The notes below the pieces were generated by a model. That model was not told the origin of the DNA. It did not search any database and saw only the letters and a program-made list of their open reading frames with translations. A DNA stretch of 9,049 bases from Geoalkalibacter_A sp034189505 (lineage in GTDB: Bacteria > Desulfobacterota > Desulfuromonadia > Desulfuromonadales > Geoalkalibacteraceae): assembly GCA_034189505.1 (NCBI GenBank), contig JAXHUR010000096.1, positions 1 through 9,049 on the forward strand. The letters are read 5' to 3'. The first letter of the stretch is position 1; each line of letters opens with the position of its first letter. Made by a program: the position numbers and the translations under genes. Positions 1 through 6,167 of this stretch are shown piece by piece.

Positions 1-760
1 AGAATTGCTTCAGCGTCCGGTCCAGAAGATGGCGGGGTTCGACCCGCCCCAGGGCATGCAGGATGCTGCGGCGCAGGTGGGGATTTTCCGCGGCCAGCTC
101 ATTGATCAGCTCTTTCATGCGCTGACGCTTGAGATCCCCCTCTCCCTCCATGGGGCAGGCACATCCCACCACCGGCAGGTCCTGCCGGCGGGAAAAAGAG
201 GCAATGTCGTTTTCTTCCACATACACCAGGGGGCGGATGACTGTGTGCCGGCCATTGTCGGCAAGCAGCTTGGGGCTCATGGCGGCCAGTCGTCCAATAT
301 AGAACTGGTTGAGCAGAAGGGTTTCGATGAAATCGTCGAGATGATGCCCCAGGGCAAGCTTGTTGCAATTGAGCCTGTCGGCCAGTGAATAAAGTGCTCC
401 GCGTCTCAAACGGGCGCAAAAAGCGCAGAAAGAGGTGCCGGGGCGCAACTTTTGCTCAATGATGCCGCGACAATCCGTCCTTTCCACCTGCAGTTCCAGG
501 TTGTGCTCCTGCAGGTGCCCCTTGATCACGTCGGATCGGAACCCGGGGAAGCCCGCATCGATGGTCACGGCAATCAGCTCGTAGCGAATGGGAGCTTTAC
601 GACGCAAGGCCTCCAGAACGTGGAGCAGGGTGTAGGAATCTTTGCCCCCCGAAATGCCGACAGCGATGCGGTCGCCCTCTTCGATCAGATTGAAATCTCC
701 AATGGCGCGTCCGGTCGAACGTTTGATGCGGTTAAAAAGGGGGTCGTTGCTGAAAGACAC
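1..760 (-). CDS. ttcA: tRNA 2-thiocytidine(32) synthetase TtcA (3' end off window)
   Basis: Cytoplasmic PP-loop ATPase that adenylates C32 of certain tRNAs so that a sulfur can be inserted, using an oxygen-sensitive [4Fe-4S] cluster. I translated the minus strand by hand. The PP-loop SGGKDS lies at residues 37-42, the CAFC cysteine pair at 111-114, GHHLDD at 136-141, and a further cysteine pair in the VVGCACP segment at roughly residue 187. Family knowledge says the CxxC plus a later cysteine hold the cluster. The start is GTG at 760-758, because AAGGAG (773-768) sits 7 nt upstream and the protein begins MSFSNDPLFNRIKR, as TtcA-type proteins do before the PP-loop. The frame stays open to base 1, giving 253 codons. 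The visible C-terminus (RVEPRHLLDRTLKQF) aligns with the last residues of E. coli TtcA, so only a few codons should be missing. It is divergent from the FKBP gene. TilS is the main alternative, but the CxxC pair and GHHLDD context favour TtcA. Confidence 0.93.
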   Translation of the reverse strand, partial: MSFSNDPLFNRIKRSTGRAIGDFNLIEEGDRIAVGISGGKDSYTLLHVLEALRRKAPIRYELIAVTIDAGFPGFRSDVIKGHLQEHNLELQVERTDCRGIIEQKLRPGTSFCAFCARLRRGALYSLADRLNCNKLALGHHLDDFIETLLLNQFYIGRLAAMSPKLLADNGRHTVIRPLVYVEENDIASFSRRQDLPVVGCACPMEGEGDLKRQRMKELINELAAENPHLRRSILHALGRVEPRHLLDRTLKQF

Positions 761-949
761 TTTAAGGCTCCTTGAGAAGCGAGAGTAGGGCCGGCATCTG
801 TTCTGTGGACCTCCGGTCCCGGGAGTTGATTGCTATGCGGCGGTAATCAAGAGCGTTATTTTCAGGATCTGCCCGGAAATTGCAAGTTTTTTAGCCCGGG
901 TTAGACGACAGATTGGGTGGATCGACACTGGCCTGTGTGCTTTGCTGAT

Positions 950-979
950 TTGACAATCCAGTCCTGTCCGGGTTATCAA
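950..979 (+). promoter_or_regulatory. Weak sigma70-type promoter candidate upstream of the FKBP gene
   Basis: TTGACA (950-955) matches the -35 consensus exactly. It is followed 18 bp later by TATCAA (974-979), which matches 4 of 6 positions of the -10 box. If used, it gives the FKBP mRNA a leader of over 300 nt running through the palindromic repeat. A closer promoter may exist that I do not recognise. Confidence 0.25.
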
Positions 980-985
980 CAGAGC

Positions 986-1152
986 AATTTTGATGGCGTC
1001 GCAAAAACTCACCAACTGCTGCGTTGCTGCAATTGCTCTCGCTGCTTCGACGTACGTAAGTACGCCTCATTGCTCGACAATCGCGCGCCTTGCATTTGGC
1101 GCTTTTTGCTTAGCCATCGACATTGATGCTTTTTTGCGAAAGCATCAATTTT
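986..1152. repeat. Imperfect palindromic intergenic repeat element
   Basis: The left end (986-1007) and the right end (1131-1152) are inverted copies of each other, matching at 17 of 22 positions. The core is TTTTTGCGA plus CATCAA on the right, and TTGATGGCGTCGCAAAAA on the left. A further right-end-like copy lies at 1103-1120, matching 14 of 18 positions. The centre holds CGTAC-GTAA-GTACG (1051-1064), and the two halves resemble each other when one is reverse-complemented, so the whole unit can fold into a long cruciform or RNA hairpin. There is no transposase frame. It resembles the GATGGCGTCGCAAAAA-type dispersed palindromes I associate with deltaproteobacterial genomes. Copy number cannot be judged from one window. 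Exact borders are uncertain, and no target-site duplication was seen. Confidence 0.6.
1122..1149 (+). other. 11-bp stem-loop at the right end of the repeat
   Basis: ATTGATGCTTT (1122-1132) pairs perfectly with AAAGCATCAAT (1139-1149) around the six-base loop TTTGCG, and the next bases are TTTACT. It could act as an intrinsic terminator or a transcript-stability element on the plus strand. The T run after the stem is short and the stem is AT-rich, so termination is not assured. It overlaps the right arm of the larger palindrome. Confidence 0.5.
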
Positions 1153-1175
1153 ACTCGTACCAATTTTACTCGTAC
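1146..1175. repeat. 15-bp perfect tandem duplication
   Basis: CAATTTTACTCGTAC occurs at 1146-1160 and again, identically, at 1161-1175. A degraded third copy may follow (CTATTCACCTCGC). It starts inside the right arm of the palindromic repeat, so it may be a local slippage product at the element's edge. Confidence 0.75.
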
Positions 1176-1306
1176 CTATTCACCTCGCGGGGGCGTAACT
1201 CTCATGTCAAGGGTGTCTGGCTCCAGGGATGGCGAAAAGTGCCCCTTGCCATGGGAGTTGCGACCCCATGCTCAACAGTCGCTTTTACTCAAATCGGGAG
1301 GCAAAC

Positions 1307-1774
1307 ATGATTCGTGCAGACCAGGGAGATACCATTAAAGTCAAATATACCGGTCGTCTTGATGACGGCACCGTTTTCGATGCGTCGCCGGAGGATCGGC
1401 CGCTTCATTTCATCATCGGCCGGGGCGAGGTCATTCCCGGTTTCGAGGAAGCGGTGATCGGCATGTACCAGGGGGGCAGAAAGACCACATCAGTCAGTCC
1501 GGACAAAGCCTACGGCCCACGTCGGGAGGATCTGATTGAGAAGGTCGAGCGCAGCATTCTGCCCGACGATGTGCCGCTGCAGGTTGGCCGCCAGCTTGAA
1601 GTGACTCCGGCTGAAGGGCCCAAATTCACGGTCATGGTCACAGGCGTGGACGATGAAACCGTGACTCTTGACGGCAATCATCCACTGGCGGGGCGCAATC
1701 TGACCTTCGAGATCGAACTGCTCGAAGTCAAAAAGGCCCCCAAAGACAAGCCGGCTCCTCCCACAATGAACTGA
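1307..1774 (+). CDS. FKBP-type peptidyl-prolyl cis-trans isomerase, SlyD-like
   Basis: A 155-residue folding catalyst that isomerises peptide-proline bonds. It has no signal peptide, so it is probably cytoplasmic. The FKBP half shows VKYTGRLDDGTVFDAS (12-27) and GRGEVIPGFEEAVIGM (38-53). An insert-in-flap chaperone domain follows at about residues 70-122, and the sequence returns to the FKBP fold with LDGNHPLAGRNLTFEIELLEV (121-141), the hallmark ending of SlyD/SlpA proteins. The histidine- and cysteine-rich metal-binding tail of enteric SlyD is absent; the end is a short lysine/proline tail. The start is the ATG at 1307 because GGGAGG (1296-1301) lies 5 nt before it. An in-frame ATG at 1229 would add 26 residues unlike the family and has no such site. 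It is transcribed alone and converges on the efflux operon. SlpA (FkpB) is the close alternative, so I assign no symbol. Confidence 0.93.
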   Translation: MIRADQGDTIKVKYTGRLDDGTVFDASPEDRPLHFIIGRGEVIPGFEEAVIGMYQGGRKTTSVSPDKAYGPRREDLIEKVERSILPDDVPLQVGRQLEVTPAEGPKFTVMVTGVDDETVTLDGNHPLAGRNLTFEIELLEVKKAPKDKPAPPTMN

Positions 1775-1787
1775 AAATTGAATCTCC

Positions 1788-1814
1788 GGGCAGTGGGGAA
1801 GCACTCCACTGCCC
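1788..1814. terminator. Stem-loop terminator between convergent genes
   Basis: GGGCAGTGG (1788-1796) pairs perfectly with CCACTGCCC (1806-1814). In the plus-strand RNA the stem extends by a G-U and a G-C pair to 11 bp with the five-base loop AAGCA. It lies 14 nt after the FKBP stop and 5 nt beyond the RND stop, so it can serve both. No proper T run follows on either strand, so efficiency is uncertain. Confidence 0.6.
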
Positions 1815-1834
1815 ATCCTCACTCCTCACTCCTC
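1815..1834. repeat. Heptad tandem repeat spanning the RND stop codon
   Basis: ACTCCTC occurs at 1821-1827 and 1828-1834, with a degraded copy (ATCCTC) at 1815-1820. On the minus strand this reads GAGGAGT twice and encodes the last residues of the RND pump (RSEE) and its TGA stop. The repeat therefore forms the very end of the coding sequence. Confidence 0.6.
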
Positions 1835-4800
1835 ATGGCCTGCGCCGCATGATCGGCATGGACTTCAGGCAGATTGAACAGGCGGCGCACGTCCTCGAGG
1901 GCCAGGTACAGCACCGGGATCAGCAGCAGGGTGATACCGGTAGCGAACAGGATGCCGAATCCCAGGCTGATGGCCATTGGGATCAGGAACTGGGCCTGCA
2001 TGCTTTTCTCCAGGATCATCGGCGCCAGACCGAAAAAAGTGGTGAGCGAGGTGAGAAGGATCGGGCGAAAACGCCGCGTGGCGCCGTCGACAACCGCCTG
2101 CAGCAGGTCGGCGCCTTCACGGCGATTGCTGTTGATCCGGTCGATCAGCAGCAGCGAGTCGTTGACCACGACCCCCGACAGGGCGACGATGCCGAACATG
2201 CTCAGGATGGTCAGATCAAAGCCCATGATTAGATGCCCGAGAATGGCGCCGACCATCCCAAAAGGGATGGCCGCCATGATCAGCAGCGGTTGGCTGTAGC
2301 TGCGGAAAGCCACGGCCAGCAAGGCGTAGATGGCCATCAGCGCCAGCATGAAGCCCGTTTTGATGCTTCCAACCGATTCGCGCCGCTCTTTTTCCTCCCC
2401 CGCCAGATCATAGCTCAGCCCCGGATAATCTCTCTGCAGCTGCTGCAGGGTGGTGGCGCGCAGGTTGGCCATGATTTCATTGGAATTGCCCATATTTTCA
2501 TTCACATCGGCGCTGACGTTGAGCACCCGCTTGCGATCGGTGCGATGAATCTGGCTGTAGCCTCTGCCCTGTTCGATGAAGGCCGCCTGGTGCAGCGGCA
2601 TTTCGCCGCCGGCCGGGGTGCGGATGCGTAGATCCTCGAGCCCCTGGAGACTGCGGCGGCCTTCTTCCGGGTAGCGCACCATGACCTTCACCTCATTGCG
2701 TCCACGCTGCAGCCGCAGGGCTTCAGCCCCGTAAAAAGCAGCGCGTATCTGCCTCCCCAGATCCTCTTCCGTGACGCCCAGAGAACGTGCCTCAGGCGTC
2801 AGGGTCAGCTTCAGCTCCCGCTTGCCCTCGCTGTAATTATCGGCGATGTCTGCCACTCCGGGATAGGAGGACAGGTCGTGCTTGAGCTTTTCCGCGGCTT
2901 CTTCGAGGATCTGCAGGCTCTGATGCGCCAGTTGGATATCGATATTGGCACCGAGCATTACCAGGTTCGATTTGAAGGTCAGCTGCTCGATCCCTGGAAT
3001 TTCTCCCACCGCTTCGCGCCAGCGATTGCCAATTTCAACGGCGCGGATGTCGCGTTTTTCACTGGGCTGCAGAAACATGGCGATATCCGACAGATGGGCA
3101 CCGCTCGCCCCCGCGGCCGGGTTGGGGCCGCCCTGGTCCATGGTGCCGCCCACCACCGCGTAAATGCTGCGAAGAACTCCGGATACTCCGGCATGCTCGC
3201 GTTCAATCTCTTCAACGGCTTCGAGTCCTTTTGACACGATCACATCCTGAACCCGTGTCGTATGCTCCACCGTTGTCCCCTGCGGCATTTCAAGGTTGAC
3301 CAGGATGACGTCGGAGTCGACGGTGGGCATGAACAGAAATTTTACAAAGCCGCCGCCGACCAGTCCCACACTGAGCATCAGAATGGCGATGGCCGCAGCG
3401 AGGGTGATCTGACGGCCTTTCAGACAAAGAATCAAAAACCTTTTGAAAGGTCCATTGACAAAGCGGTCAAGACTGTCGCCGAAAGCACGTCGTTTTCGGT
3501 CAATCCATCCTAAGATTCCCTTTTCGGCGGGGCGCGGCCCGCCGAGGCCGAGGTGCGCCGGCAGAACGAAGAGGCATTCGACCAGCGAAATCAGCAGGAT
3601 GGTGATGACCACCAAGGGGATCTCATTGATGAATTTGCCCATCATGCCAGAGACGAAAACCAGCGGAAGAAAGGCGGTCACCGTGGTCAAAATAGAGAAA
3701 ATGACGGGTTGGGCCACTTCCTGAGCACCGTCGATCGCCGCCCGCAGATAGGGTTTATCGCGTTTTCGATGTTCGTAGATGTTTTCCCCCACCACGATTG
3801 CATCATCCACCACAACCCCCAGTGCCATGATGAAGGCGAACAGGGAGATCATGTTGATGGAGATGTCCATGGCCGGCATGAAGAGCATGGCGCCGAGGAA
3901 TGAGATTGGGATGCCCAGCATGGCCCATAGGGCCAGCCGGATTTCAAGAAAAAGGCCAAGGATCAGCGATACCAGCACCAGACCGATCATGGCGTTTTTG
4001 ATCAGCAGGTTCATGCGGCTCTCAAACATCTCTGAGGTGTCGTTCCAGGTGGCGAGATGCACGGAGGGCGGCATTTGAGCCTGTTTCTCCTCGACGAACG
4101 CCTTGACCGTCTCGGAGATCTCCGTCGGTTTCTGGTCGCCGACCCGGTAGACTTTGATCATGGCGGCGGGCTGTCCGTTAAAGCGGGCGAACTCGTCGGT
4201 TTCACGAAAGGTGTCTTTGACCTCGGCAATGTCTTCCAACTGCACCAGGGTGCCGTCCGTATCGCTGAGGATCACGATATCGGCGTAACCGGGGCCAAAA
4301 TATCTGCGCTCTTTGGTGCGCAGCAGAATTTCGCCCCCTTCGGTTTTGATGGAGCCGGCCGGCAGGTCGAGAGAGGCCCGGCGGACGCGGGCCGCCACTT
4401 CATCGAGGGTCAGATTGTAGCGGCGCAGGTTTTCTTCGGGTATCTCGATGGAGATTTCATAGGGACGCACTCCGCCGAAGCTGACCTGGGTGATGTTTTC
4501 GTACTCGAGTAGTTCGTCGCGCAGCAGTTCCGCCCTCTCGCGCAGGCTGCGCTCGGATAGATCGCCGTAGATCACCAGCGAGATCACCTCGCGCCGGTTG
4601 AGAAGTTTGGTGATGACCGGCTCTTCAGCCTCCTCCGGAAAAGTCGTGATGCGGTCGACGACGCTTTTGACGTCCTGAAGGAGAAGATCTGGATTCTCGC
4701 CGCTGCTCAGCTCGGCGCTGACCGTGCCCACCCCTTCGCTGGCGGTGGCGCGGATTTCGCGGATGCCGTCGAGTTCGGTGAGTACATCTTCGATCTGGAG

Positions 4801-4995
4801 GATGATGCCGTCTTCGATCTCTTCCGGGCCGGCGCCGGGGTAGGCGACGCTGACCTGGATGATGTCGAGGGAGACTTCCGGGAAAACTTCCTGCTTGATC
4901 GACCCCGCCAGGATCAGTCCGCCGATGATGAAGACCAGCATGAGAAGGTTGGCCGCCACATGATTGACGGCCATCCAGCGAATGGCGTTTTTCAT
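1819..4995 (-). CDS. RND-family inner-membrane efflux pump (AcrB/AcrD/AcrF superfamily)
   Basis: A 1058-residue proton-driven pump of the inner membrane, close to AcrB in length. TM1 lies at about 13-32, followed by a large periplasmic porter/docking loop (about 33-331). TM2-TM6 span about 332-481. A second periplasmic loop runs from about 551 to 875, and TM8-TM12 from about 877 to 1033. TM4 carries the paired aspartates in GVVVDDAIVVGENI (D397, D398), the proton-relay residues of the superfamily. TM10 has GVVVNDSLLLIDRIN (941-955): the lysine of AcrB (K940) is replaced by valine, with an Asn-Asp pair beside it. TM11 has RPILLTSLTTFFGLAPM. It is the last gene of the operon. Its ATG overlaps the adaptor stop by 4 nt, with AAGGAAGG 7 nt upstream. 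The lack of histidine/methionine-rich metal motifs argues for organic substrates, but the substrate cannot be read from sequence. Confidence 0.95.
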   Translation of the reverse strand: MKNAIRWMAVNHVAANLLMLVFIIGGLILAGSIKQEVFPEVSLDIIQVSVAYPGAGPEEIEDGIILQIEDVLTELDGIREIRATASEGVGTVSAELSSGENPDLLLQDVKSVVDRITTFPEEAEEPVITKLLNRREVISLVIYGDLSERSLRERAELLRDELLEYENITQVSFGGVRPYEISIEIPEENLRRYNLTLDEVAARVRRASLDLPAGSIKTEGGEILLRTKERRYFGPGYADIVILSDTDGTLVQLEDIAEVKDTFRETDEFARFNGQPAAMIKVYRVGDQKPTEISETVKAFVEEKQAQMPPSVHLATWNDTSEMFESRMNLLIKNAMIGLVLVSLILGLFLEIRLALWAMLGIPISFLGAMLFMPAMDISINMISLFAFIMALGVVVDDAIVVGENIYEHRKRDKPYLRAAIDGAQEVAQPVIFSILTTVTAFLPLVFVSGMMGKFINEIPLVVITILLISLVECLFVLPAHLGLGGPRPAEKGILGWIDRKRRAFGDSLDRFVNGPFKRFLILCLKGRQITLAAAIAILMLSVGLVGGGFVKFLFMPTVDSDVILVNLEMPQGTTVEHTTRVQDVIVSKGLEAVEEIEREHAGVSGVLRSIYAVVGGTMDQGGPNPAAGASGAHLSDIAMFLQPSEKRDIRAVEIGNRWREAVGEIPGIEQLTFKSNLVMLGANIDIQLAHQSLQILEEAAEKLKHDLSSYPGVADIADNYSEGKRELKLTLTPEARSLGVTEEDLGRQIRAAFYGAEALRLQRGRNEVKVMVRYPEEGRRSLQGLEDLRIRTPAGGEMPLHQAAFIEQGRGYSQIHRTDRKRVLNVSADVNENMGNSNEIMANLRATTLQQLQRDYPGLSYDLAGEEKERRESVGSIKTGFMLALMAIYALLAVAFRSYSQPLLIMAAIPFGMVGAILGHLIMGFDLTILSMFGIVALSGVVVNDSLLLIDRINSNRREGADLLQAVVDGATRRFRPILLTSLTTFFGLAPMILEKSMQAQFLIPMAISLGFGILFATGITLLLIPVLYLALEDVRRLFNLPEVHADHAAQAMRSEE

Positions 4996-6167
4996 CGGTT
5001 TTCCTTCCTTTGTCTCAGTTTCATCCCTGCAGCCGCGCCGGGCAGGGGCGTCAGGATGATCCGGTCGCCCTCTTCGATATCTCCGCGCACGTAAACGATC
5101 TGTTCTTCGCGGTGAACCACCTCGACCGGACGGATTTTCAGGGTGTTTTGTTCAGACGCGATCCAAACGCTGTCATTGGAGCGCAGCGCCTTGCGGGGCA
5201 GGGGGACGACGTCGTCGAGGTATTCCCCTTTCAATTCGACGGTCACGAACATGCCGGGCTCGAGGGATGGATTTTCAGCAGGCCAGGTCTGCTTGAGGTT
5301 GTACGGGTCGATAATATTCACTACAACTCGAGCCATGCGCCCCTGGGGATCGACTTCGCCAAGCGAGCGTGCTATCCGGCCGCTCCACTCAAAGACGGCG
5401 GTTCCCAGGCGCAGACGGACCAAGGCTTCGGAACCGGGCCGTTCTGCACCGGGATGCGGAATCTTCAGACGGGCGAGATCCTCAATGGGCAAGGGAATAA
5501 TTACTTCGGCCCGGTCGGTCCCGGCGAACAGCACTGCTGTGCTGCCGGCATTGACATACTGCCCGAGATCAACCTCCTTGCGCGCGATGCGACCGTTGAA
5601 GGGTGCACTGATGCGGGTTCTTTCCAGGTCGAGCAGAGCCTGGTCAAGCTGGGCCTGCGCCGATTTGACATCAGCACGGGCGCTTTCCAGCTGCGGCTCA
5701 TAGAGGACCAGCGGATCGGGGTCGCCGTCCAGCCCGAGGCGTTCCCACTCCCGGCGGGCAACACGCGCCTGCCCTTGCATCGTCTGCAGGTCAAGCTGTG
5801 TACGGGTAAGAGCGGCCTGCGCCCTCTGCACAGCGAGGCGATAATCAGCATTCTCGATGGCGAACAGCAAATCGCCCTTTTCAAACAGTCCTCCCACCAG
5901 CAGGTCTGACGAGGTCTCCACGATGCGGCCGCTGACCTGTGGGGCGAGGGCGGCCTCGCTCCTGGCCTGAACGGTACCGGTGGCGATGATGATCACGCGG
6001 TGGGTGCTGCGGCGTGCTTTCATTGTTTCGACCAATGCGCCTGCTGCCGCGGTCTGTTCGCGTTGAGGGGCTCCCCGGCTGCCGATCAGAGCAACCATGG
6101 CGAATCCGCCGAGGGCGAGGATGATCAGCGGTAGCGCAACTTTAAGAACAAAGGCTCTAAGGCGCAT
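4992..6167 (-). CDS. RND efflux periplasmic adaptor (HlyD/AcrA-type membrane fusion protein)
   Basis: A 391-residue adaptor that bridges the inner-membrane pump and the outer-membrane channel. The N-terminus has one hydrophobic segment (about 8-29) with no lipobox cysteine, so it is probably a membrane-anchored periplasmic protein. The first lipoyl half-motif is at about 63-105 (ATGTVQARSEAALAPQVSGRI). An alanine/glutamine-rich helical hairpin (about 108-185) is broken near 146-157 by DGDPDPLVLYEP. The second lipoyl half begins with RTRISAPFNGRIARKEVDLGQYV (183-205). Beta-barrel and membrane-proximal domains follow, including LEPGMFVTVEL (302-312) and VPLPRKAL (321-328). The start ATG lies inside the end of the channel gene (11-nt overlap), preceded by AGAGGA at 8 nt, so translation is probably coupled. 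The stop overlaps the pump start. Confidence 0.94.
   Translation of the reverse strand: MRLRAFVLKVALPLIILALGGFAMVALIGSRGAPQREQTAAAGALVETMKARRSTHRVIIIATGTVQARSEAALAPQVSGRIVETSSDLLVGGLFEKGDLLFAIENADYRLAVQRAQAALTRTQLDLQTMQGQARVARREWERLGLDGDPDPLVLYEPQLESARADVKSAQAQLDQALLDLERTRISAPFNGRIARKEVDLGQYVNAGSTAVLFAGTDRAEVIIPLPIEDLARLKIPHPGAERPGSEALVRLRLGTAVFEWSGRIARSLGEVDPQGRMARVVVNIIDPYNLKQTWPAENPSLEPGMFVTVELKGEYLDDVVPLPRKALRSNDSVWIASEQNTLKIRPVEVVHREEQIVYVRGDIEEGDRIILTPLPGAAAGMKLRQRKENR

Larger units (their letters stand above)
761..1306. other. Divergent intergenic region between ttcA and the FKBP gene
   Basis: The 546 bp contain no credible gene. The short frames across it lack ribosome-binding sites and protein-like composition. 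It holds the ttcA ribosome-binding site, a 6-bp inverted repeat (TTGATT 826-831 with AATCAA 845-850), a weak plus-strand promoter candidate (950-979), a palindromic repeat element (986-1152), a 15-bp tandem duplication (1146-1175) and the FKBP leader. Within the leader two stems exclude each other: ATGGC 1229-1233 with GCCAT 1248-1252, and CATGGG 1250-1255 with CCCATG 1265-1270. I found no convincing ttcA promoter. Confidence 0.6.

Noticed and set aside
5..775. Plus-strand frames opposite ttcA
   Set aside because: The minus strand carries all TtcA motifs without interruption. The plus frames are shadows.
900..1000. Possible sigma54 promoters here and at 7740-7980
   Set aside because: No GG-N10-GC pair with adequate TGGCAC/TTGC context was found on either strand.
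1150..1306. Possible riboswitch in the FKBP leader
   Set aside because: I could not match the leader to any riboswitch consensus I know (including c-di-GMP types). Only small alternative stems are visible.
833..1338. Several short frames in the ttcA-FKBP intergenic region
   Set aside because: They run through a palindromic repeat, lack ribosome-binding sites and have no protein-like features.
5010..5909. Plus-strand frame of about 299 codons opposite the adaptor gene
   Set aside because: It is antisense to a strongly supported HlyD-type adaptor and has no ribosome-binding site or recognisable domain.
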